Assembly: GCA_030615765.1 (NCBI GenBank)
Contig: JAUWYP010000018.1
Coordinates: forward strand, 1-43,606
Direction: 5' to 3'
DNA from: Dehalococcoidia bacterium
GTDB taxonomy: Bacteria > Chloroflexota > Dehalococcoidia > SM23-28-2
Length of the DNA stretch: 43,606 bases
The notes under the pieces were generated by a model. It saw nothing but the letters and a program-made list of their open reading frames with translations, had not been told where the DNA came from and searched no databases. Positions within the stretch are counted from its first letter, which is position 1, and each line of letters starts with the position of its first letter. Both the position numbers and the translations under genes were made by a program. Below are positions 25,463 through 34,012 of this stretch, piece after piece.

Positions 25463-26134
25463 TCATGCGATCTGTACGGGCCCCCTCTCGGGCCGCTCCT
25501 TCTCGGCAGCGATGATGCGTTCCACCTCGGCCACTGCCTCCTCCAGCTTGCCCTCGGCGTTCACCACCACGTGGTCGAAGTGAGAGGCAGCGTCCATCTC
25601 CCGCCGGGCCGTGGCCAGGCGCAGGCGCAGTTGTTCCTCCGAATCGGCCCCCCGCAGGCGCAGCCGCTCCTCCAGCTCGGCGATGGAGGCGGGCGCCAGG
25701 AAGATGGTGACCGCCTGGGGCACAGCCCCCTTGATGGTAGCTACCCCCTGGATGTCCGTGCGCATCACGACGTCCTGGCCGCGGGCCAGGGCCTCCCGCA
25801 CCTCCGCTTTGGGCACGCCGTAGTGCTCATCGTAGACGACGGCATTCTCCAGCAGCTCGCCCGCCGCCAGCATCTCCTCGAATCGCTGGCGCGTCAGGAA
25901 GTGATAGTCGCGGCCGTCCATCTCGCCGGGTCGCCGGGGGCGAGTAGTGGCGGTGACCGCGAAGTGATAGTCCCGTCCGCTGGCCTTCAGACCAGCCAGG
26001 ACGGAATCCTTCCCCACTCCGGACGGGCCCGACAGCACCACCAGCAGAGGATGGTCAGAGGGCACTTCAGCAGCAGGCCTGCCGCGCGGCAGGCGAGGTC
26101 TCCTAGCTTTCCCCTTCTTGGCCGGCCCTGGCAT
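25463..26134 (-). CDS. gmk: Guanylate kinase with N-terminal extension
   Basis: 223 residues from ATG 26132-26134, which has AGGAAGG about 5 bases upstream and overlaps remA by 32 bases. Phosphorylates GMP to GDP. P-loop SGPSGVGKDSVLAGL, then TATTRPRRPGEMDGRDYHFL, ELLENAVVYDEHYGVPKAEV, VVMRTDIQGVATI and a C-terminal VVNAEGKLEEAVAEVERII. About 28 basic, Pro-rich residues precede the kinase domain; part of that extension is encoded by a palindrome at 26077-26094. A GTG just before SDHPLLVVLSG could be the true start. The remA-gmk pairing is the usual order in Firmicutes, Chloroflexota and relatives. Confidence 0.93.
   Translation of the reverse strand: MPGPAKKGKARRPRLPRGRPAAEVPSDHPLLVVLSGPSGVGKDSVLAGLKASGRDYHFAVTATTRPRRPGEMDGRDYHFLTRQRFEEMLAAGELLENAVVYDEHYGVPKAEVREALARGQDVVMRTDIQGVATIKGAVPQAVTIFLAPASIAELEERLRLRGADSEEQLRLRLATARREMDAASHFDHVVVNAEGKLEEAVAEVERIIAAEKERPERGPVQIA
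26077..26094. repeat. Short palindrome inside gmk
   Basis: Seven-base arms GCCTGCC and GGCAGGC around GCGC, identical in arms to 7427-7444 in dxr. It encodes part of the non-conserved N-terminal extension LPRGRPAAE, so it may be an insertion tolerated by the protein. Confidence 0.7.
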
Positions 26135-26390
26135 ACACACCTTCCTGAGCGACGGCCACCACCCGCCCGCTGATCGTCTCGGGAGTGATGGCCGCCAGAA
26201 CGATCTGACCGTTGTCCATAAAGATGGCCGCTTTGGTGCGGCGTCCACTGGTTATGTCGATGACCGTCCCCTTCTTCTTGCCCTCGCGGACCAGGCGCTG
26301 GATAGGTGCCGACCCCGTGGATACAATGGCGATCACCCGATTGAGGGCTATGAAGTTCCTGAAGCCAACGGCCAATAGCTCCGTCGTCAT
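26103..26390 (-). CDS. remA: RemA/DUF370 family regulatory protein
   Basis: 95 residues from ATG 26388-26390 (MTTELLAVGFRNFIALNRVIAI); the extension to 26435 is not conserved. The family core reads VGFRNFIALNRVIAIVS, then TVIDITSGRRTKAAIFMDNGQIVLAAI. RemA is a DNA-binding protein that activates biofilm and osmoprotection genes in Bacillus subtilis; in other phyla it is mostly a conserved neighbour of gmk with unknown targets. It sits 48 nt after aroA on the same strand. Confidence 0.9.
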   Translation of the reverse strand: MTTELLAVGFRNFIALNRVIAIVSTGSAPIQRLVREGKKKGTVIDITSGRRTKAAIFMDNGQIVLAAITPETISGRVVAVAQEGVYARAGQEGES

Positions 26391-26438
26391 GGTTTGCTCC
26401 CTTCCTCCTCCCCGATAATTGGCACTGCTCTCCATTTG

Positions 26439-27734
26439 CTAGTCCGAGGAAAGCTCCTCCAAATGATGCCAGAAAGCAGGATAAGAGATAGATGACGCCT
26501 CCGCACCCCGCACCACTGTCTCTCCCTGGGCCAGGAGACCGGCTACGGCCAGGGTCATGGCCAGGCGATGGTCACCGTGGCTACCGCACACGCCACCCTT
26601 CAGACGGCCCACGCCCTGGATAACCATGCCGTCCGGCAGCTCTTGGATGCCTGCCCCCAGCCGCTGCAGCTCGAGGACGGTGGTGCGAATGCGGTCCGAT
26701 TCCTTCAGCCGCAGCTCGCCGGCCTGGCGGATCACCGTTTCCCCCCCGGCCAGGCAGGCAGCCACCGCCAGCACCGGGATCTCGTCGATCAGGCGGGGGA
26801 TGAGAGAGCCCTCGATAACCGTTCCCCGCAATGACGAGGAGCGGACCACGATGTCGGCCACCGGCTCGCAACCCCACGTGCGCTCCTCCTCCAGGGCGAT
26901 GCTGGCCCCCATGCCGGCCAGGGCGTCGATGATGCCACTGCGACTGGGGTTTACGCCCACGCCGGTGAGCCTGATCTCGGCATCGGGGTGGGCCGCAGCC
27001 GCCACCATCCAGAAGGCGGCAGCGCTGATGTCGCCCGGCACGCGCAGGCTGAGGGGCGTCAGCTCCCGCTGCGAGGGCGATATTCGCAGGCCATCACCCT
27101 GGTCGACCCGCACTTCGGCCCCCATGGCCCGCAGCATCCGCTCCGTGTGGTCGCGCGAGGGCGCCGGCTCGTCCAGGACCGTCTCGCCCTCGCCGTAGAG
27201 GGCGGCCAGGCTCAGGGCCGACTTCACCTGGGCGCTGGCCACCGGCAGGCGATAGCGGATGCCCCTGAGAGAACCGCCCTCGATGACCAGGGGAGGACGA
27301 GTACCCCCCGCTCGCCCCTGGATGCGCGCCCCCATGGTCCGCAGGGGCTCCACCACCCGCTCCATCGGCCGCGAGCGCAGGGAGGCATCGCCGGTCAGGA
27401 CCGAGAAGAATGGTTGGCCAGCAAGAAGACCGGCCAGCAGACGCATGGTCGTGCCCGAGTTGCCGGCGTTGAGCACGTCGGCGCTCTCCTTCAGGCCAAA
27501 GCGGCCGCCACCGTGGACGCGCAGAGTTCCCTGGCCATCCCAGTCGATCTTCACGCCCAGGGCCATCAGGCAGCGCAGGGTGGCCAGGCAGTCGGCGCCG
27601 CCCTGGAAGTTCTCCACCGCCGCCTCGCCCTGAGCGATAGCGTTGAGGATCGCCGCCCGGTGCGAGATGGACTTGTCGCCTGGCGCCTCGATGCTTCCCC
27701 GAAGCCTGCGCGGTGAGCGGATCGTCTTCCTCAT
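26439..27734 (-). CDS. aroA: 3-phosphoshikimate 1-carboxyvinyltransferase (EPSP synthase)
   Basis: 431 residues. Transfers enolpyruvate from PEP to shikimate 3-phosphate. IEAPGDKSISHRAAILNAIA opens the protein, and the PEP loop is NAGNSGTTMRLLAGLLAG. PVASAQVKSALSLAALYGEG, PGDISAAAFWMVAAAAHP, IDEIPVLAVAACLAGGET, ELRLKESDRI and GSHGDHRLAMTLAVAGLLA follow in order. Full length. ATG overlaps the tyrA stop as ATGA (27731-27734). It supplies the chorismate route used by both trpE and aroH here. Confidence 0.96.
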   Translation of the reverse strand: MRKTIRSPRRLRGSIEAPGDKSISHRAAILNAIAQGEAAVENFQGGADCLATLRCLMALGVKIDWDGQGTLRVHGGGRFGLKESADVLNAGNSGTTMRLLAGLLAGQPFFSVLTGDASLRSRPMERVVEPLRTMGARIQGRAGGTRPPLVIEGGSLRGIRYRLPVASAQVKSALSLAALYGEGETVLDEPAPSRDHTERMLRAMGAEVRVDQGDGLRISPSQRELTPLSLRVPGDISAAAFWMVAAAAHPDAEIRLTGVGVNPSRSGIIDALAGMGASIALEEERTWGCEPVADIVVRSSSLRGTVIEGSLIPRLIDEIPVLAVAACLAGGETVIRQAGELRLKESDRIRTTVLELQRLGAGIQELPDGMVIQGVGRLKGGVCGSHGDHRLAMTLAVAGLLAQGETVVRGAEASSISYPAFWHHLEELSSD

Positions 27735-28762
27735 GGCCGGTCGCGGCCCTCCACGCCCTGGCGGCCACCGCGGTCTTGCCTCTCCTCCAGCAGCTTGCCA
27801 ATGTCCTTCACCCGCCGCACCAAGCGCTGGCCTACCAGCAGCGCGGCTAGCTGCTCGCCGCTGGTCGGCAGCTCCTCCGCCGCCACCGGCTCGCGGACGG
27901 GCGGCCCAGCGGCGACATAGGTGTCGCGCTCCAGCTCGGCCCTGGCGAAGTTCTTGAACAGCTCCTCTTCCCGTCCCTCTTGCAGCAACTCTCGGTAGCG
28001 TCCCAGCTCCTCCACTGCGCGGTCCAGCCAGTGAAGGACGCCCTCCCGGTTCGTCAGGCAGATGTCGTGGCTGAGCTCGGCATCGGTGGAGGCCAGGCGG
28101 GTAACATCGCGGAAGCCACTGCTGGCCAGGGACGATAGCTCCGGCCAGGCGGGGCTGCCGCGCACCAGGGTGAACAGGGCGGTGGACAAGATGAGAGGGA
28201 GATGGCTCACCGCCGCCACATAGCGGTCGTGCTCATCGGCTCCGATGAAGAAGGGCCGAGCGCCAATAAGCTGGATGATGCTGGTGACCACTCGTACCGC
28301 TCCCTCGCTGGCGTCGGCGGCGGGGATGATGCAGTAGGGCTTGCCAGCGAACAGCTTGGCCTCCCCATTCTGGACACCGCCTGTCTCCTTGCCTGCCATG
28401 GGGTGTCCCCCCACAAAGCTGACCGTGGCGGGCAGAAGCTGGCTGGCCCATTCCATGACGATCGCTTTGGTGCTGGCGGTGTCAGTGACGACGCAGTCCT
28501 CTCGCAGCTCGCCCGCTATCTCCTCCATCACGCCGCGGATAGCCATGATGGGCGTAGCGATAATCACCAGCCTGGCATCGCGCACCGCCCTTTGCAGGCT
28601 GGGCTCCGACTTGTCGACCACCCGCAGCCGCCGGGCGTCGCCAGCGGTCGCCGTATCCTTGTCGTAGCCCACGATCTCGATGCCCGTGAGCTTGGCTGCC
28701 TTCAGCGCCAGGCCCAGGGAGCCACCGATGAGGCCCAAGCCGATAATGGTTATACGCTCCAT
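27731..28762 (-). CDS. tyrA: Prephenate dehydrogenase
   Basis: 343 residues. Oxidises prephenate to 4-hydroxyphenylpyruvate for tyrosine, using NAD(P). Rossmann motif ITIIGLGLIGGSLGLALKAA, then VGYDKD (acidic end of strand 2, suggesting NAD), TDTASTKAIVMEW, SFVGGHPMAGKETGGVQNG, and the helical C-terminal dimer domain (AAVSHLPLILSTALFTLV, SSGFRDVTRLA). There is no ACT domain, but a charged tail of about 70 residues follows (EEELFKNFARAELER onward). It starts 22 nt after the HD-domain gene and overlaps aroA. Confidence 0.94.
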   Translation of the reverse strand: MERITIIGLGLIGGSLGLALKAAKLTGIEIVGYDKDTATAGDARRLRVVDKSEPSLQRAVRDARLVIIATPIMAIRGVMEEIAGELREDCVVTDTASTKAIVMEWASQLLPATVSFVGGHPMAGKETGGVQNGEAKLFAGKPYCIIPAADASEGAVRVVTSIIQLIGARPFFIGADEHDRYVAAVSHLPLILSTALFTLVRGSPAWPELSSLASSGFRDVTRLASTDAELSHDICLTNREGVLHWLDRAVEELGRYRELLQEGREEELFKNFARAELERDTYVAAGPPVREPVAAEELPTSGEQLAALLVGQRLVRRVKDIGKLLEERQDRGGRQGVEGRDRP

Positions 28763-28784
28763 AGAGCTCTCTCCCTAAGGCTGG

Positions 28785-29261
28785 CTAGCAGGACTCGTCG
28801 GCCGCTCTCAGGAGGGCCAGGCGCCCGTCGCTGGCGTCGGCCCTCTGATGGTAGCGAATAAGCTGCACCACCGCCACTGGCGTACCGGCCGCCTCCGCCA
28901 GGGCGGCACCGCGGGCGGCATGATCCTCCAAGGAAGCCATGGCCCGCCGCCAGCCCCGACCCTCGGGCTGAGCCAGACGAGCCAGCAGGCCCGGCCATAT
29001 CGCCCTCAGAAGGACGTAGGCCACCCGATGCCACAAGCGGATGGGCCCCTTGCCCACGTCGTGCAAGAGGGCGGCCAGCAGCACCTCCTCGTCTTGGCAA
29101 CCTCCCCTCTTCAGGGCATAGAAGACATCCAGGCAGTGGCGCTCATCTCGCGCCGCCATGGCGTAGAACAGCCGCTGCTGCTCCTGGCTGAGATGAGCGC
29201 CGACAATCTGCCGCTCCTGCGGGCTCAGGCCAGCCCCCAGAGAGGCAAAGAACTGGCGCAT
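28785..29261 (-). CDS. HD-domain protein, putative phosphohydrolase
   Basis: 158 residues from ATG 29259-29261 (MRQFFASLGAGLS). The metal-binding HD pair is in VLLAALLHDVGKG, with an upstream His in DERHCLDVFYAL and later LEDHAARGAALAEAAG and LIRYHQRAD, an HD-superfamily arrangement. A longer ATG start at 29306 would overlap the M50 gene by 32 bases. Such small HD proteins are metal-dependent phosphohydrolases of unknown substrate. It lies between an M50 protease gene and tyrA, probably cotranscribed with both; a link to aromatic metabolism is not evident. Confidence 0.8.
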   Translation of the reverse strand: MRQFFASLGAGLSPQERQIVGAHLSQEQQRLFYAMAARDERHCLDVFYALKRGGCQDEEVLLAALLHDVGKGPIRLWHRVAYVLLRAIWPGLLARLAQPEGRGWRRAMASLEDHAARGAALAEAAGTPVAVVQLIRYHQRADASDGRLALLRAADESC

Positions 29262-29274
29262 CCGATAGGCCGCC

Positions 29275-30030
29275 CTAGTAGCCAAAGACACTGGGATCAC
29301 CAACACCCGTCAACAGGCTGGCCAGCCCATTCACAGCCGGCCGCAGTATCTGGAAGACGGGACTCCACCCCGTAAGGATGGGTATGCCGAAGAGGAACAG
29401 TAGAAGGAGACCAGGGCCCCAAGTCCGCAGCCGCTCCATCTCCAGTGACAGGTCGCGGGGCAGGATGCCAACGGCCACGGAGAAGCCGTCCAGGGGCCAC
29501 AGAGGCGTGAGGTTGAATAGCGCCAGGATAATGCCGAAGATGATGATCGAGCCCAGATAGAGCCCCAGGTAGTCGGACACGCCCCAGGTAGACACCACCC
29601 ACTCGACGTACTCCGACGACTTCCCCCAGGCAAAGAAGGGCGTGTGCCAGTCGACCAGGCCCAGCTTTATGGGCAGGCCGGCCAGGCCAGCAACGACCAG
29701 ATTCGAAATCGGGCCCGCAGCCGCCACCATGGCCATGCCAGTCTTGGGATTGCTGCTCCTCATGAGATTGGGATTCACCGGCACCGGCCTGCCCCAACCG
29801 AATCCGGCCATGAACAGGAGAAGGGTGCCCAGGGGGTCCAGATGGGCGAATGGATTGAGGGTCAAGCGACCCCGGTAGCGGGGCGTCGGATCGCCCAGGC
29901 TGTCAGCAGCAAAGGCGTGGCTGAACTCGTGAAAGGTGATACCCACCAACAGAGCAGTCACCACTGCCCCAAAGAAAACGAGAAAGGCCGTTTGGCTGCC
30001 CTGTAGAAGGTCTAGATAGGCAAAAATCAA
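29275..30030 (-). CDS. Site-2 protease family (M50) membrane metalloprotease
   Basis: 251 residues, about six membrane helices. The zinc motif HEFSH lies at about residue 34 (LVGITFHEFSHAFAADSLGD), followed by RLTLNPFAHLDPLGTLL and the third ligand region FNLTPLWPLDGFSVA. This compact, PDZ-free arrangement is typical of the M50/peptidase family often called YwhC-like, distinct from the RseP form at 6019-7110. Substrate unknown. A -10-like TATGAT (30057-30062 on the minus strand) lies 27 bases upstream, without a good -35 box. Confidence 0.87.
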   Translation of the reverse strand: MIFAYLDLLQGSQTAFLVFFGAVVTALLVGITFHEFSHAFAADSLGDPTPRYRGRLTLNPFAHLDPLGTLLLFMAGFGWGRPVPVNPNLMRSSNPKTGMAMVAAAGPISNLVVAGLAGLPIKLGLVDWHTPFFAWGKSSEYVEWVVSTWGVSDYLGLYLGSIIIFGIILALFNLTPLWPLDGFSVAVGILPRDLSLEMERLRTWGPGLLLLFLFGIPILTGWSPVFQILRPAVNGLASLLTGVGDPSVFGY

Positions 30031-30130
30031 CGCCTAGCTCCCCCAACCACAAGATCATCATAGCATAGCGCTGATTGGCGGCGAAAGACGCCCCTGGGCG
30101 CCCTTCATCGCCCCAGGGCTGGCGAACCTG

Positions 30131-30160
30131 TTGGCGCTATACAGCCAAGTTCGCTATACT
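30131..30160 (+). promoter_or_regulatory. Promoter for livGFHM
   Basis: TTGGCG (30131-30136), 18 bases, then TATACT (30155-30160), 56 bases before the livG GTG. It lies in the divergent gap with the M50 gene. Confidence 0.6.
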
Positions 30161-30215
30161 GTGCGTGTCAAAGGAACGCACTCTTCTCAATGCTCGCATA
30201 GCCGGGAGCACTATC

Positions 30216-30986
30216 GTGGCACTACTGCTGGAGGTACGGGAACTAGTCAAGAGCTTCGACGGGGTGAGAGCCCTCAACGGCTGCTCTGTTCAGGTATCCG
30301 AGGGCACAATCACCGGCCTTATCGGGCCCAACGGCGCCGGCAAGACCACCCTCTTCAACGTAGTCACCGGCTTCCTCAAGCCTACCGCCGGCAGGATCTT
30401 CTTCAAGGGAGAGCGGATCGATAGCCTTCCCCCTCACAGGGTGTTTAAGAGGGGAATCATCCGCACATTTCAGGTGCCGCGGGAACTCAAGTGGATGACC
30501 GTCGTAGAGAACCTGATGCTGGTGCCGGGGGATCAGCTGGGCGAGAAGCTCTGGGGCCCCTGGTTCTTGCCCTTCCTGGTACGGAGGCAGGAGCGGGCAA
30601 TCCAGGAGAAGGCGCTGGCGGTGCTGGAGTTCGTCGACCTGTGGCACCTGCGCAACGAGTACGCCGGGAACCTCTCCTCGGGGCAGAAGAAGCTCCTGGA
30701 GCTGGCCCGCACCCTCATGTGCGACCCCCAGCTCGTCCTCCTGGACGAGCCGGGGGCAGGGGTCAACCCTACCCTCATGAAGCGCCTGGTGGCCTCCATC
30801 GAGGAGCTGTGCTACGAGAAGGGGATCACCTTCTTCATCATCGAGCACGACATGGACCTGGTGACCCGGCTGTGCAACCCGGTCATCGTCTTGAGCGAGG
30901 GTGAGAAGATCGCCGAAGGCCTGCCTGAAGAGATCAAGGCCGACGAACGCGTCCTGGAGGCGTATCTAGGAGGGCAATACCAGTGA
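30216..30986 (+). CDS. livG: Branched-chain amino acid ABC transporter ATPase LivG
   Basis: 256 residues from GTG 30216-30218 (LLLEVRELVKSFDGVRALNG); upstream in-frame sequence overlaps the promoter. It energises high-affinity uptake. Walker A is GLIGPNGAGKTTLFNVVTGF, the Q-loop follows in IIRTFQVPRELKWMT, the signature is NLSSGQKKLLELARTL, Walker B LVLLDEPGAGVNP, and the H-switch FFIIEHDMDLV. The insertion-rich middle and DE pattern are LivG-like rather than LivF. It overlaps livF as GTGA. Substrates by family are Leu, Ile, Val or related amides; specificity is not readable. Confidence 0.92.
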   Translation: MALLLEVRELVKSFDGVRALNGCSVQVSEGTITGLIGPNGAGKTTLFNVVTGFLKPTAGRIFFKGERIDSLPPHRVFKRGIIRTFQVPRELKWMTVVENLMLVPGDQLGEKLWGPWFLPFLVRRQERAIQEKALAVLEFVDLWHLRNEYAGNLSSGQKKLLELARTLMCDPQLVLLDEPGAGVNPTLMKRLVASIEELCYEKGITFFIIEHDMDLVTRLCNPVIVLSEGEKIAEGLPEEIKADERVLEAYLGGQYQ

Positions 30987-31687
30987 CCGTGCTGGAAGCC
31001 CGCGAGGTGGTGTCAGGCTACGGAGAGGTGGAGATCCTGCATGAGGTCTCCATTAGGGTGGAGGAAGAAGAGATTGTCACCATCATCGGGCCTAACGGGG
31101 CAGGTAAGTCCACCCTTCTGAAGACCGTGTTCGGCCTGCTTCCCTGCAAGCGCGGCAGGGTTGTCTTCGACGGCGAGGACGTAACCGGCCAGTCTCCCCA
31201 GGTCATGGTGCGCAAAGGGATGTCCTACGTGCCTCAGTCCGACAACGTCTTCCCCACGCTCACCGTCCAGGAAAACCTGGAGATGGGAGCCTTCATCCGC
31301 CGCGACAACTACCGCCCAAAGATGGAAGAAGTCCTGGCTCTCTTCCCCGACGTGCTGGAACGGCGCCATACCCGCGCAGGGAAGCTATCGGGAGGGCAGC
31401 GGCAAATGCTGGCCCTCGCCCGCGCCCTGATGCTCGAGCCCCGCATTCTCCTGCTCGATGAGCCCTCAGCCAGCCTCGCTCCCAACATGGTGGAGCTGGT
31501 CTTCGCCAAGATCCTGGATATAAACCGCTCCGGCGTGGCAATCATTATGGTGGAGCAAAACGCCAGAGAGTCGTTGAAGCTATCCCACAGGGGATACGTT
31601 CTGGCTATGGGCCAGAACCGTCTGGAGGGTAGTGGCGAAAGCCTGCTGGAGAGCGAGGAGGTGGGCAAGACCTACCTCGGCGGGTAG
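30983..31687 (+). CDS. livF: Branched-chain amino acid ABC transporter ATPase LivF
   Basis: 234 residues from GTG 30983-30985, overlapping the livG stop, with AGGAGGG just upstream. Walker A IGPNGAGKSTLLKTVFGLL, Q-loop SYVPQSDNVFPTLTV, signature LSGGQRQMLALARALML, Walker B ILLLDEPSASLAP, H-switch IIMVEQNARESL. Length is the family norm. Second ATPase of the heterodimer. Confidence 0.93.
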   Translation: MTVLEAREVVSGYGEVEILHEVSIRVEEEEIVTIIGPNGAGKSTLLKTVFGLLPCKRGRVVFDGEDVTGQSPQVMVRKGMSYVPQSDNVFPTLTVQENLEMGAFIRRDNYRPKMEEVLALFPDVLERRHTRAGKLSGGQRQMLALARALMLEPRILLLDEPSASLAPNMVELVFAKILDINRSGVAIIMVEQNARESLKLSHRGYVLAMGQNRLEGSGESLLESEEVGKTYLGG

Positions 31688-31698
31688 GGAGACCTCTT

Positions 31699-32781
31699 GT
31701 GATCCGAGCTATCGCAGGTCCCGCTGAGCTGCTGAATAAAGCCCGCGAAAGATATCCTGCGGTATTCGAGAACCTGGGCACAGCCGCCTTGTGGGTTCTG
31801 TTTGCTGGGCTGCTCATAGCAGCCCTAATCCTTTATACCCAGCTCTTCATAGTAGGCGTGATCTTCGGCAGCATCATCGCCCTGGGCGCCATCGGCCTCA
31901 CCCTCATCTACGGCATCATGAAATTCGCCCACTTCGCCCACGGCGACATGATGATGCTCGCTGCCTACCTGGCCTTCTTCGCCCTGACCGGCCGCATCGT
32001 TGGCGAACGGACCGAGATCGATCTCGGCTGGAGCCTTGATCGCCTGCCGGCTGCCACTACCGGCCTTGGTCCCTTATCCTTTGGCTACGGCCTCCTGCTG
32101 GCCATGTTGGTGGCGCTCATCGCTACAGTTGCCCTTTTCATTGTCCTGGATCATCTCATTTATCGCCGCCTGCGCCGGCGAGGCAGCGGCATAGTCATTT
32201 TTGCCATGGCCTCTCTGGGGATAGCCATCACGGCACGTAGCGTCATTCTCATGTTGTGGGGAGCCGAACCCAGGTTTTACGTGCCGGGCATTCACCCTGC
32301 CCACGAGTTCCCCTTCGGCATCCTCCTCAAAGCCGACCAGATATTCATTTTTGCCACCGTCGCCATTGCGGCCACCCTGACATACCTCCTGCTCTTCCGA
32401 ACCAGGATAGGCAAAGCGATGCGGGCCACCTCCGACAATCCGGACCTGGCACGCGTGTCAGGCATCGACACCGATCAAGTGATCACGTGGACATGGGCTA
32501 TTGGCGGTGCCCTGGTGGCTGTGGCGGGGGTGCTGCTGGCTATCCAGGCCCAGCTCAAGCCCGAACTGGGCTTTACCATTTTGCTGCCCTTGTTCGCCGC
32601 CGCCATCCTGGGCGGTATCGGCAGCCCCCAGGGGGCTCTGGTGGGAGCGATGATTGTGGGGGTCAGCCAGGAGGTGTCGGTGGAGTTCCTGGCCCCGGGC
32701 TATAAATTCGCTGTTGCCTTTGTGATCCTCATCCTCATCCTTTTGGTGCGGCCACAGGGCTTGTTTGGAGCGAAAGCCTGA
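31699..32781 (+). CDS. livH: Branched-chain amino acid ABC transporter permease LivH
   Basis: 360 residues from GTG 31699-31701, with GGGAG upstream. Membrane subunit with about eight to nine helices. The LivH-type helix and loop IIALGAIGLTLIYGIMKFAHFAHGDMMML is visible in parts (GAIGLTLIYGIMKFAHFAHG), with TRIGKAMRATSDNPDLARVSGID, the ATPase-coupling loop, and AAILGGIGSPQGALVGAMIVG near the end. It is somewhat longer than E. coli LivH because of an extra loop at about residues 100-125 (GERTEIDLGWSLDRLPA). Ends in a TGATG overlap with livM. Confidence 0.92.
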   Translation: MIRAIAGPAELLNKARERYPAVFENLGTAALWVLFAGLLIAALILYTQLFIVGVIFGSIIALGAIGLTLIYGIMKFAHFAHGDMMMLAAYLAFFALTGRIVGERTEIDLGWSLDRLPAATTGLGPLSFGYGLLLAMLVALIATVALFIVLDHLIYRRLRRRGSGIVIFAMASLGIAITARSVILMLWGAEPRFYVPGIHPAHEFPFGILLKADQIFIFATVAIAATLTYLLLFRTRIGKAMRATSDNPDLARVSGIDTDQVITWTWAIGGALVAVAGVLLAIQAQLKPELGFTILLPLFAAAILGGIGSPQGALVGAMIVGVSQEVSVEFLAPGYKFAVAFVILILILLVRPQGLFGAKA

Positions 32782-33983
32782 TGAAGGCGGACAGGTTTAT
32801 CACCCCGGCGGCCTGGGTCCTCATGACGGTGGCAATTGTCACCCTGCCCGCCGCCCGCTCCCAGGACCTGGGCGGCGTCATCAGCTTCTTGACCGGCTTT
32901 GCCATCCTGGTCGCTATCTTTGCCATATTGGCCATGGGCCTGAACGTTCATTGGGGTTACACCGGCATTCTCAACTTCGGCGTAGTGGCCTTCTTCATGG
33001 TGGGCGCTTACACCGCCGCCATCATCACTAAGGGGCCGGCCACCCCCCCGTATGAGCGCTACGTGGGCGGCTTTGGCGAGTACCTGGACTTCATCCCCTT
33101 CCTGGATAGCGAACAATGGCTGCCCTTCCTATTCGGCACCGCTGGAGCGGCGATCGTGGCTGGCGCCCTGGCCTTCGTCCTTTCCATACCGACCCTGCGA
33201 TTACGGGCGGACTACCTGGCCATCGCCACCATCGGCATCGCCGAGCTCCTGCGCCGGATCGCCATCGAGGAGCGCGGCCTGGTTAACAGCGACCGCGCGA
33301 TGATCGGCATCCCAGCGCCTCTGGAAGATCTGGTGAACCCTCCTGAGTACAAGTTCATCTTCTTCGGCGTAGTCGTTGGCCTTGTCATCTTCATCCTCAT
33401 CGCCCTAGAGATGGGTAGCCGCTCTCCCTGGGGACGGGTTCTTAGGGCCATCAGGGAGGACGAAACCACAGCGGCTGCCGCCGGCAAGGACATCTTCGGC
33501 TTCAAGATGCAGAGCTTTGTGGTGGGGGCCATGATCATGGGCGTCGGCGGTGCCGCCTACGCATACTATAGCCGCACTGTCTCCCCCGACGCCTTCACCC
33601 ACTTCTTCGGCACCTTCCTTATCTGGGCCATGCTCATCGTCGGCGGCAGCGGCAACAACAAGGGGGCCATCCTAGGCGCCTACATTGTCTGGGGCTTCTA
33701 TTCGGTAACCGGCCTGATGAGGGCCTACTTTGCCGACTGGGGTCTGGAATTCCTGGAGCTCCGTATGTACTACATTCGGGACCTGGTAGTGGGCGCTCTG
33801 ATCGTCACCGTTCTCCTCTTCCGGCCGGCTGGCCTCCTGCCCGAGGAGCGGAGGGTATCGCTGTTCATGCAGCGGGAGGGCAAACAGCCTAGCCCCCCCG
33901 GCGCGCCCGCGTCGAGGCCACCTGGCTTGCGAGCAGATGACCCTCCCGATAGAACGAGAGGCTCAGAAGGCCTGGCCTCCTGA
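32781..33983 (+). CDS. livM: Branched-chain amino acid ABC transporter permease LivM
   Basis: 400 residues with about ten hydrophobic helices. Motifs typical of LivM are ILAMGLNVHWGYTGILNFG, LRLRADYLAIATIGIAELLRRI, the coupling loop GRVLRAIREDETTAAAAGKDIF, and GNNKGAILGAYIVWGFY. The last 40 residues are a Pro/Arg-rich tail (SPPGAPASRPPGLR). Its stop codon (33981-33983) lies inside the right arm of a 13-bp hairpin that probably ends transcription from both directions. ATG overlaps livH by one base. Confidence 0.92.
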   Translation: MKADRFITPAAWVLMTVAIVTLPAARSQDLGGVISFLTGFAILVAIFAILAMGLNVHWGYTGILNFGVVAFFMVGAYTAAIITKGPATPPYERYVGGFGEYLDFIPFLDSEQWLPFLFGTAGAAIVAGALAFVLSIPTLRLRADYLAIATIGIAELLRRIAIEERGLVNSDRAMIGIPAPLEDLVNPPEYKFIFFGVVVGLVIFILIALEMGSRSPWGRVLRAIREDETTAAAAGKDIFGFKMQSFVVGAMIMGVGGAAYAYYSRTVSPDAFTHFFGTFLIWAMLIVGGSGNNKGAILGAYIVWGFYSVTGLMRAYFADWGLEFLELRMYYIRDLVVGALIVTVLLFRPAGLLPEERRVSLFMQREGKQPSPPGAPASRPPGLRADDPPDRTRGSEGLAS

Positions 33984-33992
33984 GCCTCTCGT
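33954..33992. terminator. Bidirectional hairpin between livM and the binding-protein gene
   Basis: Exact 13-base arms ACGAGAGGCTCAG (33954-33966) and CTGAGCCTCTCGT (33980-33992) flank a 13-base loop. It lies between convergent genes. The flanks are only weakly T-rich (TCTTGT on one side, TTCTAT on the other), so termination may rely on the stem strength. The livM stop codon is inside it. Confidence 0.7.
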
Positions 33993-34012
33993 CTTGTCGA
34001 TGCTCCCGCGCC

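Noticed and set aside
28785-29306. ATG at 29306 as start of the HD-domain protein
   Set aside because: It would overlap the M50 gene by 32 bases and adds residues that look like non-conserved sequence. The ATG at 29261 is preferred, though not proven.
30090-30117. CCCTGGG/CCCAGGG hairpin in the M50-livG gap as a terminator
   Set aside because: It has a 7-bp stem, a loop of about 13 bases and no T-run on either side, and it lies upstream of both genes rather than after one.
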